Shown: positions 16,163-24,696 of the stretch, piece after piece | Position numbering within the stretch: the stretch's first letter is position 1 | How the letters are laid out: each line of letters starts with the position of its first letter | Source: CAVXDY01 sp963721335 | GTDB lineage: Bacteria > Actinomycetota > Thermoleophilia > Miltoncostaeales > Miltoncostaeaceae | DNA: 64,000 nucleotides | Assembly (NCBI GenBank): GCA_963721335.1 | Contig: CAVRIV010000005.1 | Span: 62,001-126,000 of the forward strand | Reading direction: 5' to 3' | The notes under the pieces: generated by a model | The model's input: the letters and a program-made list of their open reading frames with translations, nothing else | Database searches by the model: none | Told to the model about the DNA's origin: nothing | Position numbers and translations under genes: made by a program

Positions 16163-16953
16163 CGGTCACCAAGGGTAGCGATTGCGCCCGCCGCGCCCCC
16201 CGGCATGAGCCCGGAGGGGGCCGGGTACCGCGCCCCCGTCAGCGTCAGCGGATGGGGCGGTGCGGTGGGTCCGGCCGCCCCCCTCGGAGCACCGTCCAGG
16301 AGCCGCGCGAACCGCTCGACCGGCCACGCCCCGCGCCCCACGAGCAGCATCGTCCCGGCCAGGATCCGCACCATGTGGCGCAGGAAGGCGTCGGCCTCCA
16401 CGTCGAGGACGACCTCGTCTCCGCGCACGGTCCAGTCGCATTCCGCCACGGTCCGGTGGAAGAAGACGTGCTCGGTGCGCGTGGGTGTGAAGGCGCGGAA
16501 GTCGTGCTGCCCCACGGCATGCGCGGCGGCGGCGCGCAGGGCGGCCACGTCGAGCGGGCCGGGGTGATGCAGCACGCGGCCGCGCCGGAGCGCCGAGGGC
16601 GCGCCCACGAGCACCCGGTACTCGTAGCGCCTCCCCACGGCGTCGCGGCGGGCGTCGAAGCCCGGCGGCGCCTCGGACACGCCCCGCGCCGCCAGGTCGG
16701 CGGGGAGGAGCCCCCCGAGGCCGCGGAGCACCCGCTCGGGCGCCATCGGCGACGCGGTGGCGACGCTCGCCACCTGCCCCGAGGCGTGGACGCCGGCGTC
16801 GGTCCGGCCGGCGACCGCGAGGTCGAGCGGCTCCCCCAGGAGGACGCCGAGCGCCCGGCGGAGCTCACCCTCCACGGTCCGCCGTCCCGGCTGGGCGGCC
16901 CAGCCGGAGAAGCCCGCTCCGTCGTACTCGAGGTCGAGGCGCAGGACCCTCAT
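16159..16953 (-). CDS. truA: tRNA pseudouridine synthase TruA
   Basis: 264 residues. The catalytic Asp is in AVAGRTDAGVHASGQVAS; LEYDGAGFSGWAAQPGRRT begins the domain, and FRAFTPTRTEHVFFHRTV and ADAFLRHMVRILAGTMLLVG are family signatures. It isomerises U38-40 of the tRNA anticodon arm. The short C-terminal tail after PTAPPHPLTLTGARYPAPSG is genus-specific. The gene overlaps the methyltransferase (ATGA) and surE (GTGA); truA after rplQ is a common bacterial order. Confidence 0.95.
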   Translation of the reverse strand: MRVLRLDLEYDGAGFSGWAAQPGRRTVEGELRRALGVLLGEPLDLAVAGRTDAGVHASGQVASVATASPMAPERVLRGLGGLLPADLAARGVSEAPPGFDARRDAVGRRYEYRVLVGAPSALRRGRVLHHPGPLDVAALRAAAAHAVGQHDFRAFTPTRTEHVFFHRTVAECDWTVRGDEVVLDVEADAFLRHMVRILAGTMLLVGRGAWPVERFARLLDGAPRGAAGPTAPPHPLTLTGARYPAPSGLMPGGAAGAIATLGDR

Positions 16954-17765
16954 GCCGGGCCGGTCCCGGCGGCGCGCGGGCGCCGCCCCCAGGCGGCCCA
17001 GATCTCCGGCGCGCGGAACGCCCGCGCCGGATCGAGCAGCATCGCGCCGGCCGCGTCGAGGTCGGCCGCGTCGCACCGGCCCGTGGCGAGGATCGCGGGC
17101 CGCAGGCGCTCGAGGGTCGCGCGCTGCAGCCGGCAGCGAAGCGAGCCACCCGCCACATCCGCTCCCATCCGCAGGCTCTCCACCCGCTCCAGGCCGGCCT
17201 CCTCGAGCATCCCGGCCAGCCGGCGGCCGATCTGCAGGTCCCACCCGGCCGCCGTCGCCGCCTCCTGGAAGCCGTCCCACACCCGGGTCCATGAGGGCTC
17301 GGGGGCAGCCCGCGGAGCGTGGTCCGCGAAATCCACGTCGCCGAGGACCAGCGCGCCCCCCGGCCGCAGGGCCGCCGCCATCCGGCCGACGGCCTCGCGG
17401 CGCCGCGGCAGGTGCAGCAGGACGAGGCGCGCATGGACCAGGTCGAGGTCCCGGGCGGGGGGTGGATCGGCCATCAGGTCGTGCCGGAGCGCCCGGACGT
17501 TCGGGAGCCCGAGCGCGGCCACCGGCCCGGGGTCGAGGTCGGTCGCCAGCACCGAGCCGGCCGGACCCACCAGCTGGGACAGCCGGCGCGCGACCGAGCC
17601 GCCGCCCGCGCCGACCTCCCAGGCTCGCCCGCCCGGAACGACACCGACCGCCGCGAGGGCCGCGGCGGTCAGTGGGTCGTGATACCTCTCGACGAGCGCG
17701 ATCCGCTCGCTCTCGTCACGGCGCTCGCGGTCATCCCGGCCCGCGAGGACGTAGCGCGGGCTCAC
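16950..17765 (-). CDS. Class I SAM-dependent methyltransferase
   Basis: 271 residues. Motif I is AWEVGAGGGSVARRLSQ, the acidic loop is VLATDLDPG, and post-I/II motifs are DLDLVHARLVLLHL and GGALVLGDVDF. This is the UbiE/small-molecule type fold with no RNA-binding add-on, and the substrate is unknown. It is inserted between rplQ and truA with 4-base overlaps on both sides (GTGA, ATGA), so it must be translated with the ribosomal operon. Confidence 0.85.
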   Translation of the reverse strand: MSPRYVLAGRDDRERRDESERIALVERYHDPLTAAALAAVGVVPGGRAWEVGAGGGSVARRLSQLVGPAGSVLATDLDPGPVAALGLPNVRALRHDLMADPPPARDLDLVHARLVLLHLPRRREAVGRMAAALRPGGALVLGDVDFADHAPRAAPEPSWTRVWDGFQEAATAAGWDLQIGRRLAGMLEEAGLERVESLRMGADVAGGSLRCRLQRATLERLRPAILATGRCDAADLDAAGAMLLDPARAFRAPEIWAAWGRRPRAAGTGPA

Positions 17766-18136
17766 GCGGCCGGGAGGTCGACCTCCCTGGAGAGCTCCAG
17801 CAGCACCATCGGCGCCGCGTCGCCCTGGCGGGGGCCCAGCTTCAGAACACGCGTGTAGCCGCCCTGCACGTCGCGGAACGCCGGACCGATGACGTCGAAC
17901 AGGTGGTACGTGATCTCCTTGTTGCGCAGGAGCGCGATCGCCTGGCGACGCGAGTGCAGGGTGTTCTCCTTGGCGAGCGTGATCGCCTGCTCGGCGATGC
18001 TCCGGGCCAGGACGGCCTTGGGGGCCGTGGTCTGGATGCGGCCGTGGGTGAGCAGGGCGGTCGCGAGGTTGGCGCCCATCGCCTTGCGGTGCGCGGAGGT
18101 GCGGTTGAGCTTCGGTCCGTGGTTGCGATGGCGCAC
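17762..18136 (-). CDS. rplQ: 50S ribosomal protein L17
   Basis: 124 residues, beginning MRHRNHGPKLNRTSAHRKAM, the strongly conserved L17 start, with GRIQTTAPKAVLARSIAEQ following. It lines the exit-tunnel region of the large subunit. It lies 9 bases after rpoA, as in most bacteria, and overlaps the next gene by 4 bases. Intact frame. Confidence 0.97.
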   Translation of the reverse strand: MRHRNHGPKLNRTSAHRKAMGANLATALLTHGRIQTTAPKAVLARSIAEQAITLAKENTLHSRRQAIALLRNKEITYHLFDVIGPAFRDVQGGYTRVLKLGPRQGDAAPMVLLELSREVDLPAA

Positions 18137-18145
18137 GCCGTGTCC

Positions 18146-19087
18146 TTAGTCCTCGTCGCTGCGCAGGTTGAGGCCGTGCGCGGCGAGGTTCTCCTTGACC
18201 TCTTCGATGCTCTTCTTGCCGAAGTTCGGGATCGCCGACAGCTCGGCCTCGGTCTTCGAGATGAGGTCGCCGATGGTCTCCACCCCGACCCGCTTGAGGC
18301 AGTTGTACGACCGGACGCCCAGCTCGAGCTCCTCGATCATGATGTCGTGCATCCCGCCGCCCGGGGGCGGCTCCTCGGCCGCGGTCTCGCCCTGGATCCG
18401 CGGGCTGTCGGGGTCGGCGAAGATCGCGAGCCGTCCGATGAGGGTCTCGGCCGCCTCCGCCATCGCGCCGCGCGGGTCCACGCTGCCGTCGGTCTGGATC
18501 TCGAGGGTGAGCTTGTCGTAGTCGGTGCGCTGGCCCACGCGCGCCGGGCTCACCTCGTACCGCACCCGCAGGACGGGCGAGAAGTTCGAGTCCACCGGGA
18601 TGACCCCGATGGTCGTGCCCGGACCCTTGTTCTGCTCGGCCGGCACGTAGCCCCGGCCGCGCGTGATCATGAGGATCATGTCGAGGCGCGCGCCCGCCTC
18701 GAGGTTGGCGATCTCGAGCTCCGGGTTGAGGATCTCGAGGTCGGCCGGCGCCGAGATGTCGGCGGCGGTGACGACGCCGGGACCCACCTTGGACAGCTCC
18801 ACCTCGATCTCGCCGATCTCGCCGTGCAGACGGCAGACCAGCTCGCGGAGGTTGAGGATGATGTCGGTGACGTCCTCGCGCACCCCGGGGATGGTGGTGA
18901 ACTCGTGCTGCACGCCCTCGATGCGGACCGAGGTGACGGCCGCCCCCTCGAGGGAGGACAGCAGCACCCGGCGCAGGCTGTTGCCGAAGGTGTGCCCGAA
19001 GCCGCGGTCGAGCGGCTCGACCTCGAAGCGGCCGAGCGTCTCGTCAGTGGGCTCGTAGGTCATGCGAGGCGACTGGATGTCCAGCAT
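18146..19087 (-). CDS. rpoA: RNA polymerase alpha subunit
   Basis: 313 residues: N-terminal assembly domain (DRGFGHTFGNSLRRVLLSSL, conserved dimer helix) and C-terminal DNA-binding domain with GVRSYNCLKRVGVETIGDL and NFGKKSIEEVKENL. The acidic linker is EEPPPGGGMHD. A ribosome-binding site (AAGGAG) precedes ATG 19087. The gene lies in the alpha operon between rpsD and rplQ. Intact frame. Confidence 0.98.
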   Translation of the reverse strand: MLDIQSPRMTYEPTDETLGRFEVEPLDRGFGHTFGNSLRRVLLSSLEGAAVTSVRIEGVQHEFTTIPGVREDVTDIILNLRELVCRLHGEIGEIEVELSKVGPGVVTAADISAPADLEILNPELEIANLEAGARLDMILMITRGRGYVPAEQNKGPGTTIGVIPVDSNFSPVLRVRYEVSPARVGQRTDYDKLTLEIQTDGSVDPRGAMAEAAETLIGRLAIFADPDSPRIQGETAAEEPPPGGGMHDIMIEELELGVRSYNCLKRVGVETIGDLISKTEAELSAIPNFGKKSIEEVKENLAAHGLNLRSDED

Positions 19088-19104
19088 GTGCTTCTCCTTC
19101 TTCT

Positions 19105-19173
19105 CCGGCCGTGGGCCGGAACGGACGCGTTGCGGACCGCTGCATCGGCCCCCGTCCGCGCGTCACGGACGGG
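19105..19173 (-). promoter_or_regulatory. Two hairpins between rpsD and rpoA
   Basis: CCGGCC/GGCCGG at 19105-19119 and CCCGTCCG/CGGACGGG at 19151-19173, neither followed by a T run. The 113-base gap is the longest inside the alpha operon, so it could hold an RNA processing or S4-type control site (inference). Confidence 0.4.
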
Positions 19174-19200
19174 CGCCATCGCCGGCGGCCCCCGATGTGA

Positions 19201-19803
19201 TTACTTCGAGTAGTACTCCACGATGAGCTGCTCGCTGACCGGCGTGTCGATCTCGGTCCGCTCGGGATTCTTCAGGACCTTGCCGTTCAGCGCGTCGTAG
19301 TCGGCCTGGAGCCACGGGGCCACCGCGGCGACCAGCTCGGTCGCGGAGCGGATGACCGGCTCGGCGTTCGAGCCGGGCTTCACCGTGATGACGTCGTCGG
19401 GACGCACCTGGTAGCTCGGGATGTCCACCTTGCCCCCGTTGACACGGAAGTGGCCGTGGTTGACGAGCTGCCGTGCCTGGCGCCGCGTGGCCGCGAAGCC
19501 GAGGCGGTAGACGACGTTGTCGAGGCGCATCTCGAGCATGCGCAGCAGGTTCTCGCCGGTGATCCCGGACTGCCTGCTCGCCTTCTCGTAGTAGCGCCGG
19601 AACTGCTTCTCGAGCACGCCGTAGAAACGGCGCGTCTTCTGCTTCTCCCGAAGCTGCAGCAGGTACTCGCTCTGGCGGATGCGCCCGCGGCCGTGCTCCC
19701 CCGGGGGGTAGTTGCGACGGTCGAGGTACTTCTGGCACTTGTCCGTGAGCGCCACGCCCTCGCGCCGCGAGAGCTTGACCATGGGACCGGTGTAGCGCGC
19801 CAT
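19201..19803 (-). CDS. rpsD: 30S ribosomal protein S4
   Basis: 200 residues. The N-terminal domain has only one cysteine (DKCQKYLDRRNYPPGEHGRG), so it is the zinc-free C-minus form; the S4 RNA-binding domain MLEMRLDNVVYRLGFAATR follows. S4 nucleates 16S assembly and in many bacteria represses its own operon. The gene starts 7 bases after rpsK. Intact frame. Confidence 0.97.
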   Translation of the reverse strand: MARYTGPMVKLSRREGVALTDKCQKYLDRRNYPPGEHGRGRIRQSEYLLQLREKQKTRRFYGVLEKQFRRYYEKASRQSGITGENLLRMLEMRLDNVVYRLGFAATRRQARQLVNHGHFRVNGGKVDIPSYQVRPDDVITVKPGSNAEPVIRSATELVAAVAPWLQADYDALNGKVLKNPERTEIDTPVSEQLIVEYYSK

Positions 19804-19810
19804 GCCGCCC

Positions 19811-20209
19811 CTAGACCCGGCGCCGCTTGCGCGGGCGGCAGCCGTTGTGGGGGACGGGGGTCACGTCGGTGACCGAGGAGACCTCGATGCCGGCGGCCTG
19901 GAGCGACCGGATCGCGGTCTCGCGGCCGGAGCCCGGGCCCTTCACGTAGACGTCCACCTTCTGCAGCCCGTGCTCCATGCCCTTGCGGGCCGCGGAGTCG
20001 GCCGTCACCTGGGCGGCGAAGGGCGTGCTCTTGCGCGAGCCCTTGAAGCCCGCAGAGCCCGCCGTCTCCCAGGCGATCACGTTCCCCTGCTTGTCGGTGA
20101 GCGTGACGATGGTGTTGTTGAACGACGTCTTGATGTGGGCGTTGCCCACCGGGATGTTCTTGCGCGTGCGCCGCCGCGTGCGGCCGCGGGTCACCTTCTG
20201 GCGTGCCAA
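19811..20209 (-). CDS. rpsK: 30S ribosomal protein S11
   Basis: 132 residues with HIKTSFNNTIVTLTDKQGN near the start and the conserved C-terminus SVTDVTPVPHNGCRPRKRRR. It forms part of the platform next to the mRNA exit site. Standard place between rpsM and rpsD, intact frame. Confidence 0.97.
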   Translation of the reverse strand: MARQKVTRGRTRRRTRKNIPVGNAHIKTSFNNTIVTLTDKQGNVIAWETAGSAGFKGSRKSTPFAAQVTADSAARKGMEHGLQKVDVYVKGPGSGRETAIRSLQAAGIEVSSVTDVTPVPHNGCRPRKRRRV

Positions 20210-20245
20210 CGAGCTCCTCGTTCCGGTCGGGTCGGGGGATCGTGC

Positions 20246-20617
20246 TCAGCTCTTGCGCTGCTTGCCCACGGTCCGCTTGGGACCCTTGCGGGTGCGCGCG
20301 TTGGTCTTGGTGCGCTGGCCCCGCACGGGGAGCCCGCGGCGGTGGCGCAGGCCGCGGTAGCACCCGATCTCCATCAGGCGCTTCAGGTCGTTCGAGCGCT
20401 CGCGGCGGAGGTCCCCCTCCACCATCAGCGTCTTCTCGATGACGTCGCGCAGGCGCCCGACCTCTTCCTCGGTCAGGTCGCGCACGTACGTGTCCCGGTT
20501 GATGTCGGTCTGCGCGAGCACCTTGTTCGCCGTCTGGCGCCCGATGCCGTAGATGTACGTCAGCCCGATCTCGATCCGCTTCTCGCGGGGGATGTTGACT
20601 CCGGCGATGCGCGCCAC
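20246..20617 (-). CDS. rpsM: 30S ribosomal protein S13
   Basis: 123 residues from GTG: VARIAGVNIPREKRIEIGLT, then the helix-two-turn-helix TYIYGIGRQTANKVL and basic tail GQRTKTNARTRKGPKRTVG. It contacts the A/P-site tRNAs and L5 of the large subunit. The frame is open upstream, but the conserved N-terminus fixes the start. It lies 5 bases after rpmJ. Confidence 0.96.
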   Translation of the reverse strand: MARIAGVNIPREKRIEIGLTYIYGIGRQTANKVLAQTDINRDTYVRDLTEEEVGRLRDVIEKTLMVEGDLRRERSNDLKRLMEIGCYRGLRHRRGLPVRGQRTKTNARTRKGPKRTVGKQRKS

Positions 20618-20622
20618 GGCCG

Positions 20623-20736
20623 CTAGCCCTGCCTCTGCTTGTGACGGACGTTCGGGCAGATCACGAGAACCGTGCCGTGTCGTTTGATGACGCGGCACTT
20701 CTCACAGATCGGCTTCACCGAGGCACGGACCTTCAC
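20623..20736 (-). CDS. rpmJ: 50S ribosomal protein L36 (zinc-ribbon form)
   Basis: A 37-residue gene, easily missed because of its size. It reads VKVRASVKPICEKCRVIKRH and goes on to two further zinc ligands, a Cys and a His (ICPNVRHKQ). All four ligands (C-x2-C, C, H) are present, so this is the zinc-binding C-plus form. GTG 20736 follows AGGGGAT by 8 bases. It is the first gene after the TAACAT promoter and begins the rpsM-rpoA operon. Confidence 0.95.
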   Translation of the reverse strand: MKVRASVKPICEKCRVIKRHGTVLVICPNVRHKQRQG

Positions 20737-20797
20737 GATTCATCCCCTGAGCATGTGGGCGCGGGCTCGCCCGCGGCGACTCCGCGAGCGGCCAGTG

Positions 20798-20803
20798 ATG
20801 TTA
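20798..20803 (-). promoter_or_regulatory. -10 element for the rpmJ-rpsM-rpoA operon
   Basis: TAACAT on the minus strand, preceded by TGC (an extended -10 by one base offset), would start RNA near 20791 and give a leader of about 55 bases before rpmJ. It lies just downstream of the terminator of the orphan gene, so the alpha operon here has its own promoter. Confidence 0.5.
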
Positions 20804-20813
20804 GCACCGACGG

Positions 20814-20833
20814 CGCGCCCCGTCGGGGGCGCG
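20814..20833 (-). terminator. Hairpin after the orphan gene
   Basis: CGCGCCCC and GGGGCGCG form a perfect 8-bp stem with a 4-base loop, 5 bases after the orphan's stop codon. No T run follows. Confidence 0.5.
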
Positions 20834-20838
20834 GCCCT

Positions 20839-21186
20839 CTAGTCCCAGGCTTGGACCCTGATCCTGAGCCTGGTGTGGTCGGATGACATGCTCACGGCCG
20901 CGTGGAACGCCGTGCGACGGTGGAACCCGTTCAGCGCGCAGAGCACATGGTCGCCGTTGTCGTCTCTGATCCACGCCTTCCCGTAGATCGGCAGGGGACA
21001 GGCGGGGGTCTGGGTGCGAACCCCTTGTGTCGTTCCGATCGCACCCCCATCTCGGTCACCGATCAGGTCCGGGAAGCTGAACTGGCCGCCGATGCCCTTC
21101 GAGGCTCGCTGGGCCCTGGCCACGATCGCGAGGACGGTGGACCGCATCGACGGCGACGGGGGAACGTAGACGTCGGCGTACATCAC
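20839..21186 (-). CDS. Orphan hypothetical protein in the infA position
   Basis: 115 residues from GTG (ATG three bases later is the alternative). Composition is unlike its neighbours: codons such as ACA, CAA, AGA, GTT, GGT and TCA are frequent, where flanking ribosomal genes use almost only G/C-ending codons. It contains GIGGQFSFPDLIGDRDG and ends LRIRVQAWD. It shows no signal peptide, membrane helix or recognisable motif, and it is not initiation factor IF-1. A TATTGA box upstream and a hairpin downstream suggest its own transcript. It may be acquired DNA (inference). Confidence 0.5.
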   Translation of the reverse strand: MMYADVYVPPSPSMRSTVLAIVARAQRASKGIGGQFSFPDLIGDRDGGAIGTTQGVRTQTPACPLPIYGKAWIRDDNGDHVLCALNGFHRRTAFHAAVSMSSDHTRLRIRVQAWD

Positions 21187-21255
21187 GGGTGATCAATACC
21201 TCGATGACCGACATGGCAACCCTGGGCCAGGCGGCGCGAGCCTCCGCGCAGGTCG

Positions 21256-22032
21256 CTACGCCACCAGCGTCAGGATGCGGGGCCCGTCGGCGGTGATCGC
21301 GACGGTGTGCTCCCAGTGGGCCGAGAGGCTGCCGTCCTTGGTGGTGATGGTCCACCCGTCGTCCGCCAGGACCACCTCGTGGCCGCCCACGTTGACCATC
21401 GGCTCGATGGCGATCACGTAGCCCTCGGCCAGCTCCACGCCCGTGCCCGGCCGCCCGAAGTTCGGGACCTGGGGCTCCTCGTGCATCGAGCGCCCGACGC
21501 CGTGGCCGACCAGGCTCTGCACCACCGAGAACCCGGCGGCCTCCACCTCGCTCTGCACGGCGTGGCCGATGTCGCCCACCCGGTTGCCGACGCGGCAGGC
21601 GGCGATCCCGCGGTCCAGCGACACGCGCGTCACCTCGATCAGCCGGGCGGCGATGGGCGAGACCGTCCCGACCGCGTGGGTGCGGGCCGCATCGGCGACC
21701 CAGCCGTCGAGCACCACGCCGGCGTCGATCGAGAGCACGTCGCCGTCGCGCAGGACGTAGCCGTTCGGGATCGCGTGGACGACCTGGTCGTTGACCGACG
21801 GGCAGATCGAGGCCGGGAAGGGTGTCGGGCCGGGATAGCCCTTGAAGGCCGGGGTCCCGCCCCAGCCCCGGATGACCTCCTCGGCCACCTCGTCGAGCCG
21901 CCCGGTGGTGACGCCCACGGCCACCTCGGCCGCCAGGGCGTCGTGGCACTCGGCCAGCACCGCGCCGGCGGCGGCCATGGCCTCGATCTCGCCGGGGGTC
22001 TTCGGCACCGGGCCCCGCGGGGGCACGGCCAC
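21256..22032 (-). CDS. map: Methionine aminopeptidase, type I
   Basis: 258 residues. All five metal ligands are visible: Asp in VLSIDAGVVLDGW and in ADAARTHAVG, His in LVGHGVGRSMHEE, Glu in VIAIEPMV and in SAHWEHTVAI. It removes the initiator Met from nascent proteins. GTG 22032 (or GTG 22026) begins the conserved VPKTPGEIEAMAAAG region and lies about 20 bases after the adk stop. The usual downstream partner infA is absent. Confidence 0.95.
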   Translation of the reverse strand: MAVPPRGPVPKTPGEIEAMAAAGAVLAECHDALAAEVAVGVTTGRLDEVAEEVIRGWGGTPAFKGYPGPTPFPASICPSVNDQVVHAIPNGYVLRDGDVLSIDAGVVLDGWVADAARTHAVGTVSPIAARLIEVTRVSLDRGIAACRVGNRVGDIGHAVQSEVEAAGFSVVQSLVGHGVGRSMHEEPQVPNFGRPGTGVELAEGYVIAIEPMVNVGGHEVVLADDGWTITTKDGSLSAHWEHTVAITADGPRILTLVA

Positions 22033-22051
22033 GGGCGCGCGGCGGCCCGGG

Positions 22052-22702
22052 CTACTTCGACGCCGGGATGTGCGTGGCGATCTGGGCATAGACCTCGTCC
22101 GGTGAGCGCTCGCCATCGACCTCGCTCAGCAGGCCGCGCGAGCGGTAGTAGTCGATGAGCGGCGCCGTCTGCTCCTCGTACACTGACAGGCGGGTGGCCA
22201 CCGTCTTCGGCTTGTCGTCCTCGCGCTGGTAGAGGTCGCACGTGCCACCCCCCGCCGGGCACTCCTCGCCCTCGTAGGGGTTGAAGACCTCGTGGAACGA
22301 GCGGCCGCACCGCCGGCAGAGCCACCGCCCGGCCAGCCGCCGCACGAGCTCGTCGCGCGAGACGCGTATCGAGACGACGGCGTCGAGCGGCAGGCCCAGG
22401 TCGGCGAGCAGGGCGTCGAGGGCGTCCGCCTGGGGCACCGAGCGCGGGAAGCCGTCCAGGACGAAGCGATCCGTCCCACCGGACAACCTCTCGCGGATCA
22501 TCCCCACCATCACGGCGTCGGGGACCAGCTCGCCGGCGTCCATGTAGCGCTTGGCCTCGCGGCCGAGATCCGTGCCCTCGGCGACGGCGGCCCTCAGGAG
22601 GTCGCCCGTGGACAGGTGCACGAGCCGGTACTCGTCACGAAGCCGCTCCGCCTGCGTCCCCTTCCCGGCTCCCGGGGGACCGAGGAGGATCAGGCGCGCT
22701 AT
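22052..22702 (-). CDS. adk: Adenylate kinase, zinc-LID type
   Basis: 216 residues. P-loop LLGPPGAGKGTQAERL, AMP-binding HLSTGDLLRAAV, FVLDGFPRSVPQAD, and a LID domain with metal ligands CRRCGRSFHEVFNPYEGEEC and a later Cys/Asp pair. It interconverts ATP + AMP and 2 ADP. The expected start MARLILLGPPG has ATA (22702-22700) where a start codon should be, overlapping the secY stop as ATAG. No ATG, GTG or TTG is in frame nearby. Confidence 0.93.
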   Translation of the reverse strand: MARLILLGPPGAGKGTQAERLRDEYRLVHLSTGDLLRAAVAEGTDLGREAKRYMDAGELVPDAVMVGMIRERLSGGTDRFVLDGFPRSVPQADALDALLADLGLPLDAVVSIRVSRDELVRRLAGRWLCRRCGRSFHEVFNPYEGEECPAGGGTCDLYQREDDKPKTVATRLSVYEEQTAPLIDYYRSRGLLSEVDGERSPDEVYAQIATHIPASK

Positions 22703-23962
22703 CTCAGGAACCCTTCGTAGGAGCGCATCATCAGCTGCGCCTCCATCTGCCGCATCGTGTCGAGCGCGACGCCGACCACGATCAGGATCGAGGTTCCGCC
22801 CAGCACCCCGAAGAACACGTTCGAGTCGGGCAGGTAGCGGAACACGATGTTGGGAAGCTCGGCGATGATCGCCAGGTAGATCGCGCCCGGGAGGGTGAGG
22901 CGCGTCAGCACGCGGTCCAGGTAGACCGCCGTCGGGCGGCCCGGCCGCACCCCCGGGATGAAGCCGCCGTATTTCTTCAGGTTGTCCGCCTGCTCCACCG
23001 GGTTGAACTGAACCGCGGTGTAGAAGTAGGTGAACAGGACGATCAGGAGGGCCTCGAAGGCGATGTAGTACCAGGAGCCCGGCGCCAGGAAGTCGGACAC
23101 CGACTCGAAGAACGACCCGCGCCCGCCCAGCTCGGCCAGGGTCGGCGGCAGGATCACCACCGACGAGGCGAAGATCACCGGGATCACGCCGGCCATGTTC
23201 ACGCGCAGGGGCATGTAGGTCGTGCCGCCCGAGGTCATCCGGCGCCCGACGACGCGTTTGGCGTACTGGATCGGGATCCGCCGCTGGCCCTCGTTGATGA
23301 ACACGACGGCCACGACCACCGCCAGGGCGATGAGCCCGATCAGCACCTGCGACACCGGCGGCAGGTTGATCCACCCCTCGATCGCCGACGGCACGCTCGC
23401 GACGATGCTGGCGAAGATGAGCAGCGAGATGCCGTTGCCGACGCCGCGCTGGGTGATCAGCTCACCGAGCCACATCAGGAGCGTCGTGCCCGCCGTGATC
23501 GAGAGCACGATCAGGTAGAACCGTCCGGCGCTGAACTCGGGCAGGGCGTCCTGCGAGCGGAAGTACAGGACGTAGGCCATGGACTGGAGGAGCGCCAGGA
23601 CCACGGTGAAGTAGCGCGTGTACTGGGTGATCTTCTGCTGGCCGCTCTCGCCCTCCTTCTGGAGGGCCTCGAGCCGCGGGATCACCACGGTCATCAGCTG
23701 CAGGATGATGCTCGCCGTGATGTACGGCATGATCCCCAGCGCGAAGACCGCGAAGCGGGTCAGCGCGCCGCCGGAGAAGAGGTTCAGGAAGTCGAGAAGG
23801 CGGCTGCCGCGCTGCGTCGATGGCGGCCTGCAGGGCGTCGAGGTCGACGCCCGGCGTGGGCACGTACGACCCGAAGCGGTAGACCAGCAGGATGAAGGCC
23901 GTGAAGGCGAGCTTCTTGCGAAGGTCCGGGGACCGGAGCGAGGTGAGGATCGTCTTCAGCAC
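22699..23962 (-). CDS. secY: Protein translocase subunit SecY (one frameshift)
   Basis: Ten-helix channel of the Sec translocon. N-terminal MLKTILTSLRSPDLRKKLAF and first helix are in one frame; from about 23815 the protein continues in the next (LDFLNLFSGG, FAVFALGIMPYITASIILQL, through to MMRSYEGFLR). The total length is 3n+1, matching one inserted base within 23805-23818. Repaired length is about 420 residues, normal for SecY. It lies between rplO and adk as in other bacteria. Confidence 0.93.
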
Positions 23963-23971
23963 GTCGCGCCC

Positions 23972-24518
23972 CTACTCGGCCGGCTCGGCCCCGCCGATGA
24001 GCTCGACCGTGCCCCCGGCGGCCTCGATCTTGGCCCGGGCGGCGGCGGAGACCGCGTGGGCGCGCACGGTGAGCGGCCGGTCGATCTCGCCCTCGGCGAG
24101 GATCTTCACCGGCCAGGCGCGGTTGGCGTTGTTCTTCACCAGGCCCTTCGCCGCGAGCGCCTCCGGGTCGACGACCGCGCCCGACTCGAACACCGTCGAG
24201 ACGCCCCACGTTGACCGGCACCGAGTGGGTGCGGAACGGGCCCATCGGCATCGACATCTTGCGGTTGGAGCCGCGCAGCTTGCCCTGCTGCATGTAGATC
24301 GGCATCTGGCCGCCCAGGTAGCCGATGCGGACGCCGCCGCCGGCGCGGGCGCCGAGGCCCTTCTGGCCGCGACCGGAGGTCTTGCCGGTGCCCGAGCCGA
24401 TGCCCCGGCCCACGCGCTTGCGGGCGCGGCGGGCGCCCGGACGCGGGGACAGGCGGTCGAGCCGGACGTCCTCGGGGTCGGTCTCCGGGATCTCGGGGCC
24501 GGGCGTGCGCTCAGCCAT
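23972..24518 (-). CDS. rplO: 50S ribosomal protein L15 (one frameshift)
   Basis: N-terminal part has the glycine-rich KRVGRGIGSGTGKTSGRGQK and GGQMPIYMQQGKLRGSNRK. After VPVNVG the frame is lost in a CCCC run at 24203-24206 and resumes as VFESGAVVDPEALAAKGLV. Length is 3n+1, so one extra base. An acidic N-terminal extension of about 25 residues (PGPEIPETDPEDVRLDRLSP) precedes the core. Confidence 0.93.
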
Positions 24519-24696
24519 TGGCGGGCTCCACCTTCACGAGGCGGGCCACGAGCCGGAGCATGCCCTGGAGCTGGGGCGAGTCATCGTGCTCGACAGTCTG
24601 ACCGATGCGCCGCAGCCCGAGGGCCCGGAGCGTGCCGCGGTGGCGCTTCTGCGTCCCGATCCGCGAGCGGATCTGCGTGACGCGCAGCCGGCTCAT
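24511..24696 (-). CDS. rpmD: 50S ribosomal protein L30
   Basis: 61 residues: MSRLRVTQIRSRIGTQKRHR, then LRALGLRRIGQTVEHDDSPQ, the standard L30 core. It overlaps the rpsE stop by 4 bases and the rplO start by 8. It is small but unmistakable from both sequence and place. Confidence 0.95.
   Translation of the reverse strand: MSRLRVTQIRSRIGTQKRHRGTLRALGLRRIGQTVEHDDSPQLQGMLRLVARLVKVEPANG

Noticed and set aside
24193..24518. rplO, secY, rplE, rpsQ and fusA as true pseudogenes
   Set aside because: All are essential single-copy genes whose remaining sequence is fully conserved, with one indel each; decay would show substitutions and stops as well.
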